Source: Cymodocea nodosa (lineage: Eukaryota; Streptophyta; Magnoliopsida; Alismatales; Cymodoceaceae). Taken from it: DNA of 64,000 bases. Below, in pieces: positions 44,927 to 56,018 of the stretch. The stretch covers positions 4,107,001-4,171,000 of the forward strand of contig JAZBRI010000008.1 of assembly GCA_036874045.1 (NCBI GenBank), written 5' to 3'. The translations under genes and the position numbers were made by a program. Under the pieces are notes generated by a model. The model was not told the DNA's origin. It saw only the letters and a program-made list of their open reading frames with translations, and searched no databases. Each line of letters starts with the position of its first letter. Position 1 is the stretch's first letter.

Positions 44927-46666
44927 CTATGGGTCCCTAGAAGGTGTACTGTCATTATTCAAATGAATTCTATGTTGACATAAACTAGGGTCAATTCCTT
45001 TGATGTCGGCCATGATCCAACCAATGGCCTCCTTATGTTCTTTTAAAATTACCAACAACTTCTCTTCTTGCTCTCTAGAAAGATGGGAAGACAAAATAAC
45101 TGGCAAGGTGTTCTCTTTTCCCAAATAGGCATACTTAAGGTCTTGGGGCAGGGGTTTTAGTTCAAGAGAAGGTGGTTCTACAATAGATGGTTTCTTAATC
45201 TCTCCTAAATCTCTTTCTAAAGGCTCTATGTAATTTAATTCAAAAATACTATCATTCTCACCAATGTCATCATCTAAGTCATAGATATGTGCTAGATCAA
45301 CCTCATATTCTATAGGTGGATAATCTTCATCTACAGATAAACTATAATTTTCTACCCCCTCACTTTCATCCATAATGCTTAATAAGCTCACATTAAAATT
45401 TTCATTATCTAAAATTTTAACGTCTGGGTGAGATTTAAAAATATTTAAATCAACCTTAGTATCACCATATGTTATTTGCATAGACCCATCTCTACATCCT
45501 ATATATGCATCTGCTGTGGCTAGGAAGGGTCTTCCTAAAATAAGGGGCACATTCTGCTTTCTACCAGGTGAAGGTTGATTTTGTAAGACAATAAAGTCTA
45601 TGGGATAGACAAAATCTTTAATCTTAATCAATATATTCTCAACAACTCCTAAGGGAGTTCTAAAAGAATGGTCAACTAGTTGAATGAGAACCTTAGTGGG
45701 TTGAATATCATTAAGTCCTAGGTTCACATAAACACCAGATGACATAACATTTACTCTTGCTCCTAAATCTATCAATGCTCTATCAAAATAGGTATCTCCA
45801 ATTGTACAAGAGATGGTTAGAATACCTAGATCACTAAACTTCTTAGGCAAGTCTTGACAGAAATAGGCACTAATGGATTTAGCTAAGCACACTTTCATAG
45901 GTGTCTTCCTAGCTCATTTCTTTGTACATAATTCCTTTAAAAACTTGGCATAGGCAGGTATTTGCTCTATTGCATCTAGTAATGGAATGTTAATACTAAC
46001 CTATTCAAAGATTTCTCTCATCTTAATATTCTGATCAATATCCTTATGTGGAGTTCTTAATCTATGGGGAAAAGGGGCAGGTTGACTTTCTAAAGGGATA
46101 CTTACCTCGGATAACTTACCTTTACCCTTTTTATCACCCAATAAAATTTCATTTTTAGATTCTTTATTTAGTTGATTGGATGAACCTAAATCATCTGTAG
46201 GAACATTCATTGGTACAAGAGAAGGAGTTTCCTTTTCAGGAATGCTCACCTCTCTCCCGGACCTTAAAGCAACATAAGTTTCAATTGATTCATCCTCAAC
46301 CAAGGATGTTGATCTTAAATCTATGTTTTCATAACCATCTATGTCAATGGGGGCACTAGAGGCTTTTGCTAAGTTTAATAAATCCATAGAGGTGTTAAGT
46401 TCAGCAATTGCCTTAGCTAAGTTGACTGAAGATTCAGCATAGGGAATATTTCCTATAGACTTTTCCATTTTAATTTCACAACTATAGCTACTAGTGTCAT
46501 AAGCATCAGCATTATAATTTAAATTTGGCATAGATAGGCTAACATTAGAACTAGAACATGCACCTACTTTGCTATTTAGCATATAAAATGGGCAATCAGC
46601 ATCAACGTGATTATTCAATTTGCATTTGGAACATGTAGGTGTCAAATCAAAACTAAATTCATCCAT
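44927..46666 (-). pseudogene. Gypsy M 5' ORF: zinc knuckle, LRSG segment and protease
   Basis: From the ATG at 46664-46666 the frame encodes a CCHC knuckle (CSKCKLNNHVDADC) within the first 30 residues, then an acidic, Ser-rich region and VALRSGREVSIP. The linker HRLRTPHKDID...REIFE follows, then protease with LIDLGARVNVMSSGVY and [14 protein letters not shown]. Stops occur at 46001 (TAG), 45914 (TGA) and 44927 (TAG), all in one frame that continues into RT. No capsid domain is present. With the intact gag at 40660-42057, this shows the gag capsid has been moved, not lost. The element therefore encodes two different CCHC knuckles. Confidence 0.85.
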
Positions 46667-48521
46667 ATTATAAATTAAATATTTATCTAGAATGGCATGC
46701 AAATTTTCAAATAAATGAACAAACCGAATGTATTCAATCAAGCACAATCTTCAAGTGATTTAAGCAAATCTGCAACATAATACAGAAATTGATAAACAAT
46801 TATTTTTTCTTTTACTTGAAACTTAATTTTTCGTAGATTCATTTAGTGACTATTCTATTATCATGCCACTAAATTCTAGATACAAACAGCAAAGCATATA
46901 TCTCGCAAACATTGTATATAATCTGAGTTTCATCTAAAACAAGTAGTCATGGAATTTCTGAAACTAAACTGTACTACCTTGGCTTAAAAGTTTTCTACAG
47001 AAATTCATATAGCATGTAAATTCACAAATAAATACTCTTCTGAAAGTTAATTACTTCTAGTTTCTAAGAAAAATCAGAGACAAAAATTGCCAAAGCTGAA
47101 GTATTGTCAAAATCATGTGAAACTCAGATAACTCAGAATTCGTAATCTGCAGAACATGTCATTTTAGAAAAATTCTCCAGAAATGTATACAAATCCAAAT
47201 ACAACGTATAATACCTTGTTTGAAAGATAAACTACTGTAGTTTCAACGAAAAATTACAAAAATAATTTTTAACTCAAAATTTAATTGCAGTTTCGATTAT
47301 AGTCATGCAGATAAAAAGAAATACCAGAAAAACTGCATCCATAGGGAGTTTGGAAGGTTAGCCACCTAACCTTCCGGAAAGGAAAAGTTTTCGGAAGGTT
47401 AACTGTTAACCTTCTAAAGAGCAGCAAAACATGAAGATTTCGGAAGGTTAGGCAATTAACCTTCCGAAATGGCAAAAAAATTTCGGAAGGTTAGAGAGAA
47501 ACCTTCCGATTTGGCTGAAAGCTAAATATCTCAACTTGAAAAAATCACAGAAATTTATACAGCTCCAAAATTTACAATTAAATACTTGTCTAAAGGTAAT
47601 TACTTCTAATTTTTATCAAAATCATGTAAAACCTCAGACAACTCAAATCCGTAATCTGCAAAATACATCATCTTAGAAAAATTCCCCAGAAATGTATACA
47701 AATCCAAATACAACATATAATACCTTGTTGGAAAATTAAACTCGTGTAGTTTCATGGAAAAATTTCAAAAATAATTTTTATTCAAACATGTATCTGCAGT
47801 TTCAAATATAAGAGTTTAGATAAAACTGTTCAACACCAGAAAATAACCATCCGATAGCTCACCCTAACTATCCGATTTTTGGTCAGGGAAAACTGAGATA
47901 GTTAGGTGTAACTGTTCGAGTTTTGGTTAGGGAAAACTAGGATAGTTAGGTGTAACTGTTCGAGTTTTTCATGAAGTGTTCGGACAATTATACCCCTGAC
48001 TATCTGATTTTCATAATATTGGTTAAATCTGATATGCCAACTTTAAAAATTCACACAGAAATCTATATAAATCCAAATGAAGCTTATAAATACTCGTTGG
48101 AAAGATAATTTCATCTACTTTCTGGAAAAAATCACTGAATTAAATTTTACATACTTTCATAATATCATATTTTCAAAATTCATTAATAGAAACCTATCCA
48201 GAATTCTGTAAAACATCCCTATTTTCTAAGATTTTTATCTTTTAACATACTAATCAGAATTTTATGCATAAGTACTCAAAAGAAATCTCAGAAACCGAGT
48301 ATTTCAGGAAAAATATCATAAAAATGAGTTCTAATCTCCTTCACATCAAACAATTTAAATTTACAGATAGATATATTCTGTCTTAATAATTTGTACACAA
48401 AGATTATCATTACTCCATTAAGCTACTTGTTACCACTTATATACTTTAATCAAACATGTAACAAGCAATTCAGATAACAAAGAATTAAACACATAGAACA
48501 GCCAATCTATGTATCAAGTAG
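46667..48521 (-). other. Gypsy M leader, with duplicated modules and palindromes
   Basis: No gene. Two ~165-bp modules (about 47097-47266 and 47613-47782) are about 85 percent alike by eye. Between and beside them are CGGAAGGTTA/TAACCTTCCG palindromes (47340-47510) and ATCCGA/AACTATCC-like repeats (47840-48005). A minus-strand TATGTTGCAG just upstream of the first ORF resembles a splice acceptor. Confidence 0.55.
47340..47510. repeat. Four GGAAGGTTA palindromes
   Basis: Successive inverted repeats pair GGAAGGTTA with TAACCTTCC, separated by loops of 4-9 bases. A related half occurs at 61119-61130 in another element. Confidence 0.75.
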
Positions 48522-48874
48522 ACTTAAGTCCACGAGGTTAGTCCGTTGAGTTAGCCATAACTCAACGAACTTTTCCGTTGAGTTAACTGTAATTCAACAG
48601 AGAGCTTATTGAATATATAAATTTGATTGTTAACAAACGAACAGTTCTCAAATTCTTCAGCAATTTCCTATGGGATCGACCTGTACTTGCACAATGATAC
48701 AATAGACACTGTGCACTTGCAGTTAAAGTACAAATTGGACTTAATATCTAAATTGTATTAAAGGTTGTTTGTTTACTTCTAAAAGAAAGAATAGGCATAA
48801 AGATAAATTAACTAAGTAAAAATAGAAGTAACAAATTCAAGTTTTTCTAGTGTAGTGTTGGGAAAACACAAACA
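48522..48874 (+). repeat. Gypsy A-family solo LTR, right part
   Basis: Matches the last ~353 bp of the A LTR from ACTTAAGTCCAC to GGGAAAACACAAACA, including two GTTGAGTTA palindromes. It is followed by the imperfect target duplication and the end of the copia 2 LTR. Confidence 0.9.
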
Positions 48875-48879
48875 AGGAA

Positions 48880-48993
48880 CCACGTAAATTTGTTGTTCTT
48901 CGAATTCTCCACTCGCAATCCTCTCTTCCACACAGATCTCTTCTCCACGCCACACCTAGATGCTCCACGCTTGTTTGATCTTTCCACACAACA
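48880..48993 (+). repeat. Copia 2 3' LTR, second part
   Basis: Completes the LTR interrupted at 35472 and ends TTTCCACACAACA. It is followed by target duplication GTTTA (48994-48998). Confidence 0.92.
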
Positions 48994-48998
48994 GTTTA

Positions 48999-50336
48999 TT
49001 TTACAAGTGTTATAACAATTCTGCCATAATCTGTGCATATAATCTTTGTTATTATCTATTCGTTACACATAATGTAATGCATTTAATTTTCTTAAGTTTG
49101 TGTACTAATTATTGAATTCTTTTAAGTTACTTGAAGGTATATCTCTATGAATTTTCTTTTGTAAATTGAATAAAATAAAAGTCAGAAAGTTTAAATTGTT
49201 AAATCTACTATTTATTTATGTATTTAATTTTTTTTTTTAAAAAAAGGGTAGGGAGATTCAAATCTATTGAGGCTTGGCACCCTAGTTTAAGTATGCCAAT
49301 TTTTGAACTTAAATGACAAATCTATTTAAGAGTTAGCAACCCACTTAAGTCAGCTATTTGGAATTTAATGACAAATCTATTAGGGCTTGACAACCTAATA
49401 TTAAGTACGCCATAGTTTCTCTTGACTACATTTATGTAGGGGGAGCAAACAATGACAAACAATGGTAAATTTAATCAAATGCAAATATTCTAGAACTTAT
49501 ATGGGTAAAAAGTTAGATTCATTCAGTTAGTTTAACATACAATTATGTATTTCACTTGAATTCAGCTATTTTATCTCACATATTGTAATGCATGTTCTCT
49601 AGGAAGATAAAGTTTCGGTGAATCTACGAGTAGAAATCGTGGAAATTTAAAATGATAGTGGAGAAAGTTGAAATTTCAAAATGATAGTGGACATAGTGGA
49701 AATTCAAAAAGATAGTGGAAATTGTGGATAATTTGAATTCAAAATTAGTACATGGATTATGGATTATGGATTAAGTGGATGAACATGCTAAACGTGAAGT
49801 CAGAGTTCAACTACTAAAAATAGAGAGTATGAGCTGCATTACAATCATCCCAATCCTTAATCACAAACTGAAAGATCAAGTCTGAATATTCAATCCCAAT
49901 CTCAAATCTGAATATTCAACTACATATTAAATCTAGAAAAATTCTCCAACATCAGAAGAAGTTTGGAATTCCAATCAATTTTAGAAAAAGAGTTGCAAAT
50001 GCAAAAAGTCTGGAAATTCGACAACTAAAGAAGAGATACAAAAGTTGAGCAAAAAGAAGAAAAAGGAGCTATGTTCATAAAGATCAGGTTTTATACAATT
50101 CGAAATTAGCTTTGAATAAGGACTTCATTTTCTATTTGAATTATATATTAGACATTATTGTATCAAAACCGATAAGAAGGGAATTGAGTTGAAAAGATAT
50201 TGTAAATTATTTCCTTAAAGTTTATAAAGAATAGAATTTTATTTACGAGTGCTTTGTGCTTTTGTTTTATTCACTAGTAATTTTAATTACTAAAGACACA
50301 ATTCATCCCCCTCTCTTATGATACAGCGATCCTACA
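48999..50336 (+). repeat. Copia 1 3' region and LTR end
   Basis: Continues copia 1 after copia 2. Non-coding. There is a G-run at 49438-49443 and a local imperfect repeat of AATGATAGTGGA type (49655-49725). It ends GATACAGCGATCCTACA (CA at 50336). The last ~290 bp occur inverted at 59405-59690, about 80 percent alike by eye, marking the terminus of an LTR family. The LTR start is uncertain; 30251 is one candidate. Confidence 0.65.
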
Positions 50337-50575
50337 ATAGAGATCTGATTCCACTACTGATGGTGGAAGTAATAGACTTCATGAAATGGACATCTAAGAA
50401 AATAAGATTTAGAACCATTTCTGTGATGGAGTATAGAAATTATAATACTGCTAGTGCTGCTGAAAATGTTGGATCTTCTAGAGAATTTACAAGAGCTGTA
50501 GAATGGATAAATCAATTAGAGCAACAATTAGAAAAACTTCAGAAGGAAGTAGATGAATTAAGGAATAGAGATTAA
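50337..50575 (+). pseudogene. ORF3 C-terminal fragment, element B
   Basis: Aligns with the last ~80 codons of element A ORF3: DLIPLLMVEVIDFMKWT, an extra-serine variant of the following segment, then the coiled coil INQLEQQLEKLQKEVDELRNRD and a TAA. The apparent upstream codons belong to the copia 1 LTR end. Confidence 0.85.
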
Positions 50576-51634
50576 TTATATTATTCATCTACTTGTACTA
50601 AAAATGTTTGATTGAATGTAATGTAAAAAATAGATATATATACATATGAATGCTTGAACATTGAGATGTTTCTGGATTCGTATGTTTATGAATGAATGTT
50701 TTAATTTAGAACTGTATTGAAGATGAATTTTGTATATCTATTTGTTTAAAGCTTTGTAGGACAAGTTTTTAAAATTTTTATGAATGATGTGGTTAAATGC
50801 ATGATGATTTGATAATGTCTAAATATATCTACATTCTAAAAAGTAATATTTAATTTCTACATAATAGAAAATGAATTGTAAGTTAAATATGCATATAATG
50901 TTCAAATTTAATTGAGTTTAAATTGGAACACTACATTAATGTAATGTATTTAACTTTATTTAAGTTGATAGTATGCAAGAAAAAATATATATATAGAAGT
51001 TAAGATGAGAAGTATGTTTTTTAGGAGAATTTGTTAAGTGTTAACTCAACGAAGTTAGTTCGTAGAGTTAACCTTAACTCCACGAAGTTAATAATAAAAT
51101 ATAAGATCACTCCATTGAGTTAACTGTACTCGACAAAGTTAGTCTATGTAGTTTGCAAATAGAAGACAAAGCTAGTCCGTTGAGTTAGTGGTAATTCAAC
51201 GAGGTTAGTTCGTTAAGTTAGGAATAGTAACTAAGGTAAGTCCATTGTGTTATCTATAACTCAATAAAGTTAGTTTGTGGAGTTAGCTTAATGGTTATTC
51301 TTTTCTCCACAAATGAGACTTTGTGGGTTTAGTAGTTACTGAAATTTAAAAATGAGAAGTGGAACATGCATCCATAAAAATAGGAACTATACCGCACATT
51401 ACAAGACACGTTCTTACAACAAGATTCATTTGCCTTATGAACGTACATTATAAATATAGAATAGAAAGTTATTTACTGGTTACCAACAATTAAGAAGAGG
51501 AAAGAGAATTCATTGGGGGAACTAGAAGGAGAAGCAACTGATTCAACTTCATTTATCAATAATTATTTATTTAGAATAAAGTTTTAGACTAGTATGTAAT
51601 TAATCTTCTACATTTTACTTTATGTTAAGAGTTT
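50576..51634 (+). other. Element B spacer between ORF3 and gag
   Basis: No gene. Contains five or more degenerate GTTGAGTTA-type palindromes (51040-51290), as in the matching spacer of A. A leader block at 51340-51600 is also shared with A. Confidence 0.6.
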
Positions 51635-52526
51635 ATGAGCACATAGACTCATTCTCCTAACACTAAACGATTAGTAAGAACACCTACATAGGATTATTCA
51701 ACACAGAAGCATACTGAAATATTTACTGAATTAGACTTTAATGAAATCCTTAGGGGTGTAGCTAACCTTTCTTTAAAAGAGAACGAAGATATGGTTATGC
51801 TAGTAGAAAAACCATTAGGGGAAATTTTGTATCTTGAATTAGTTGATGAACCTTCATGTATTAGATTACGAAACTTTGAGAAAGATAGGTTTGAATTGAA
51901 ATCTAATTATATTAGTCAATTACCATACTTTTATAGATTAGAAAGAGAAGATGCCTATTATTTCCTTAGAGAATTTAATAAAGTTTGCCAAATGATGAAA
52001 ATACCGAACATGAGTATTGATGCTATTAAACTTAGATATATTCCTTTTGTTGTAAAACACATAGCTAAGAGATAGTTATATACTCTATTGGCTAATTCAA
52101 TTTCTACATGGACTGAATTTTGCTTTGTTTTTTTGGAAAAATATTATCCAACACATCAAACAATTAAAAAGAAAAATGAAATATTAATGTGTAGCCAAAA
52201 ATAGGGAGAATTATTTTGGAAAAGTTTTGAACGATCTAAAGATTTACTAACTCAATGTCCACATCATGCAATGAGTAAAGCACAATTAATAGGTATAATT
52301 TATGAAGGCATAGATGTTTCAACTAAATCTTTATTAGAATCTACTTGTCAAAATAAATTTTTGAAACTATGTAGTGAAGAAGCATGGGCATACTTAAAAA
52401 ACTTTGCAAAAAAAACTATTCAATGGGAAAACTCAACTGAAGTTATTATAAATAAAAGAATATTGCCAAGGGGAATGCATGAAATAGATTCAAGCACTAT
52501 GCTTGAAGTTAAATTAATTGATTTTA
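51635..52526 (+). pseudogene. Element B gag, capsid part
   Basis: Starts at the ATG matching that of element A gag. In-frame stops include two TAG in the first 25 codons, TAG at 52073-52075 and TAG near 52202, again with no frameshift. Capsid motifs: LRNFEKDRFELKSNYISQLP, LEREDAYYFLREFNKVC, CPHHAMSKAQLIGIIYEGID. The frame runs into a 5S rRNA-like sequence at about 52527. The gag tail resumes after it near 52634 (LPMQAVPN), so about 360 bp of gag present in A are missing here. Confidence 0.88.
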
Positions 52527-52633
52527 CACCTACTACCAAGCACTAGCTCCTATAAGAACTCTAGAGTTAACTGTGTTTGGGTAGGAGCAGAACCAGGATG
52601 GGTGACCACTTGGGAAGTTCTTGTGTAGTGCAA
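52527..52633 (+). pseudogene. 5S rRNA-like sequence inserted in element B gag
   Basis: About 107 bp that align with plant 5S rRNA, from its ACCAGCAC region to its 3' GTGTTGCA region. Recognisable parts are AGAACTCTAGAGTTAACTGTG, close to the A-box/intermediate region, and AGGATGGGTGACC, the C-box region, followed by TGGGAAGTTCTTGTG. Several substitutions are present and the 5' end is short. Flanks on both sides are gag sequence. It is a retro-captured or recombined 5S copy and probably not a functional rRNA gene. Confidence 0.8.
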
Positions 52634-52942
52634 GCATTAGATTGCCAATGCAAGCAGTGCCTAACCTTGTGAACAGAAATGTTAATATAAAAGAAGAATT
52701 GTTAGCAACTATGTTAATTGTTGATGTTAACACAATTGTTAGCAACTATGTATAATATAGTAAGTAGAAAAATATAGAAAAGAAGAAAAATGAAAGTTTA
52801 ATTGTAGTTAGTAGTATCATAGAGTTATTACTTAACGAACTTAGTCCATTGAGCTATGACCTAACTCCATAGAGGTATGTAAATAGCTATGTTAATTTTA
52901 TCTCTATTTAATTTTTGTTTATGTTATATAGAATCACAATAG
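52634..52942 (+). other. Element B gag tail and spacer before F-box gene
   Basis: The first ~70 bp match the end of element A gag (LPMQAVPN region). The remainder is spacer with a decayed palindrome (52823-52875) and a pyrimidine-rich run ending ATATAG before the F-box ATG. Confidence 0.6.
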
Positions 52943-54100
52943 ATGAAATTAATGAAATTACCATTGGATGCACTGAGGGAAATATTGAGTAACTTATTAG
53001 TTAAAGATCTGTGCAGATTGTGTTGTGTATCAAGACAAATTAAACAATGTGTTAGAGAAAAGTATTTTCATAGACTACAAGCTACAAAGATGACTAACAT
53101 TAGAGATGGATTTTTATGGAAGTCATTTAATCGTAGTTCAATTAGTTATGAATATCTGAACATATAAGAAATTGCTGGAATTCCACCTAATACATTAGAA
53201 GGAATAGATCATATTAGGGGAATAGATCATATTATGGGGATAGATGAAGGATTAATTATTTACAAAACCAAACCAAGGTATGCTATTCTGTTATCTGATA
53301 TTTTGATTAAAAATCTTATTACTATAGAAGAATGGAATATAGGAAGGCCTAATAGATTTGAAGTACCAACTAAAAATTGTGGGTCAACCTTAACATTTTT
53401 TGATAAAAATTCAACCATTCTTGAAAAATTGTATTATTGGAGATCAACTGGAAATTGGGATGAGAATCTATATTTAAGTGTGTATAATTTTTTGAATAGA
53501 TCTTAGAATGAAAATATTGTGATATATCTAGGAGAGAAAGCATTAGTTAACAATATACATGTCATACTTGATGGATATATATATCTAGTCACAAATATAT
53601 TGGTTGCATTTAGATCTGATTTATACATAGTAAGTATAGATAGTTATGATGATGACTTTATAGAAATATTACCTAGACCTAATGATATAGCTGAACCATC
53701 ATCTGTAGAACATGATAAAATTCAATTAAAAGTATGGTATAATGAATATGATGATCCTACTTTATGTATAGTAAGATGGTAGGATGAATTGATGAAATTT
53801 CAAATATGGATTATGAAAGACCTAAATGAATGGAAGTAGGAAGAGGAATATATTGAAATATATGTAAAAATAGAAACAACTACATTTTATTAGAACAAAA
53901 AAGGATCCCTTTCTGCATTTCAATTCATTAATAGTAATACACTTGTATTTAGTGTTGATAACATACTACAAGTTTACAAGTTAAAAAGTAAAGCAAACTA
54001 CATTAAAGTAGAATTAATAGCCAGAAGAATTATGCCTAAAGGTTTTACTTGGACTGACATGTTTATTCCATTTGTCACTACTTTTCAATCATGTTCTTAA
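52943..54100 (+). pseudogene. Retroelement-borne F-box/FBA protein (copy 3)
   Basis: One frame of 385 codons from ATG to TAA, without net frameshift. It has five in-frame stops (TAA at 53165; TAG at 53504, 53780, about 53837 and about 53891), at least four of them at Trp codons of copy 2. F-box: LPLDALREILSNLLVKDLCR, CCVSRQIKQCVREKYF. FBA-type motifs match copy 2. A small in-frame duplication is present (GIDHIRGIDHIMGID). The position after gag and before the conserved 3' region is the same as in A, so the F-box gene is a stable part of the family rather than a one-off insertion. Confidence 0.87.
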
Positions 54101-56007
54101 ATTGTGATTTTGTATTTTTAATGTTGTGTGTATTCTACATTTATTTTTAGAAAAAAAAACTTTTAGTTTCTACTTTATTTATCTTACAAGAAAAAAAAGA
54201 GAAGGAAAAACCAAAATATCAATCCAATTTGTTGGTATCTATTTTGAGAAAACAACTAACTTTCTTATGAGTCACCAAAGGCATAGGAGCCTGGGTTCCA
54301 CACAAGGCATTGGTTTAACAATTTGTGTTTTGTTGTTAGTTGTTATTTTATTATATATTTTGCTTTTATTTGTGAATGAAAAGTTTTTCAGAATTAAAAG
54401 TCGAAAGATTTTAAAGAAGATACAAAAGAACAAGGTATACAATTGATTACTTATCTTGAATTTACATTTAAGCACAATTTGTGGAATTATTCATTAACTT
54501 AATGAATTAAGTTCGTTGAGTTAGGTGCTAAGTCAAGAAAACAATATTCATGTTTGCTAACATTTACTATAAATATTTTACATTGAAGACAATGCAAAAT
54601 GTAGGTATGGGGGGAGGTAATTAGATTAAAATTCAAGTAATCTTGTTAAATAGAGGAATTAGGATTGTGTTAGGATTGTGTTGCAAATTTCTGTGGAAAC
54701 TGAAAATCTTTTACGAATTTTGCTGTAACTTTTCGAAATTTCCTATAATTATCTGAAAATTATCTGAAACCTTCTTATAGTTGAAATTGTAATTTTTTTT
54801 TTTTGAGAACTATAACTACCTAAATGTTATATTTAAAATCTTATATAAGATGCTACAAAATTTTACTATTAATACAAATCTAGATATAGTATCTTATGTT
54901 TTTACTAAATTTTATGAGTTTAACAGTTTCACGATTTTAAAAAGAAATCAAAATGCTTAACTGAAACTTTGGAAATTATCTGAAATCCTAAAAGAGCTGA
55001 AATGTTGATTTTTGGATTAAATAAAATACATATGATCAAGGATACATTTAATTTGATAGATTAAACTTGTAGAATGATTTATATGTAAATCTTATTAAAC
55101 TACAGAAAAAGTATAAGCTTATTGATATGAATTCATAATTTTTAGTAGATTGTAGAAGTAGGATTATATGAGATTTGTGTTTTATTACATTTGTATTAAT
55201 GAAATACATATATATGCTGTGTTGAAAAGAAAAAAAGGAAAAAAGAGAAAAACTTTGAGAGTTTATTGATTTGTTTGATCACGAGCCTTTTGTGCTTGAG
55301 CAAATAGGTATGTAAGGATTGTTGACCAAAAAAAAGACTCTTTAAATTTGACAACCTAAGATCCTGATCAAATCTGAGATTATTAACTTAAAGCTTGATA
55401 TATGGGTACACTAGAAAGCTCTTGTATGATTCAAGCTTTTCAAATTAACTTTTAAAGTAAAAATATGCATATACTGTTTTGAAAAGATAAAAGTGTTTTG
55501 TGAAGATATAGATATCTTTTGAATCGAGTATATTCTTTGTTATTTATGATTACTGAAGTATGAATCTAGAATTAGACTTTTAAAGTTGTTTATTTGAGAT
55601 ACAATTCATTATTCTTCTTGGTTTAATCATATTGAGTTGAATTGTGTTTTGATTCATATGTAGTTGAAATTTATTCTGGAAATCATATTGGAAAATTCAG
55701 GATAACAAATGTTTGAAAAAAATTGATAATATAACTATCACCTATTTGATGATAGTATATTTGTATGTAAGTTACGTATTTTCGAAATATATCTGCAAGT
55801 TGGATAGGAAAAACAATGTTAAATTAGATTATTGAATTATATAGAATATCTTTATATTAATCTAATCTTAGTATTTTAAATATACAAAATGAAGAAATAA
55901 TTTTCATAAGGAATACTAATGTATGAAGGTAAGAAATAGTTTTAGCACTTTAGAAAGACCTATTAATTAAATCATATGAGTTTGCTAAGGAACTAGCAAA
56001 AGTTAAG
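54101..56007 (+). other. Conserved 3' non-coding region of element B
   Basis: No gene. Collinear with 25612-27366. Includes the block at 54225-54310, the CATTG/CAATG-like hairpin and purine tract at 54580-54620, and a block at 55265-55420. The ORF at 54126-54446 is not conserved in the other copies. Confidence 0.65.
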
Positions 56008-56018
56008 TATGGGGGAAG
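56008..56018 (+). promoter_or_regulatory. Polypurine tract of element B
   Basis: TATGGGGGAAG before LTR start TGTTTAGAATG. Confidence 0.85.

Larger units (their letters stand above)
36891..48521 (-). mobile_element. Gypsy element M (Athila/Tat-like, minus strand), 5' end truncated
   Basis: Reading 5' to 3' on the minus strand: leader (48521-46667), a 5' zinc-knuckle segment with protease, RT-RNase H-integrase (to 42260), then gag (42057-40660), 3' non-coding region, polypurine tract and 3' LTR (39041-36891). I find no 5' LTR or primer site. The host solo LTR lacks about 570 bp at the right junction compared with element A, so a deletion probably removed the 5' LTR together with part of the host LTR. 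Confidence 0.85.
30270..48993 (+). mobile_element. Copia 2 (Tork-like Ty1-copia), with nested insertions
   Basis: 5' LTR 30270-30642, tRNA-Met primer site, one polyprotein frame, polypurine tract, and a 3' LTR split into 35214-35472 and 48880-48993 by a gypsy solo LTR. Flanked by GTTTA (30265-30269 and 48994-48998). The LTR copies differ by roughly 15 positions in about 373 bp by eye. It is inserted in the 3' part of copia 1. Confidence 0.92.

Noticed and set aside
47340-47510. CRISPR-like array
   Set aside because: Repeats are palindromes with irregular spacing in a plant retroelement leader; spacers are not of uniform length and there are no cas genes.
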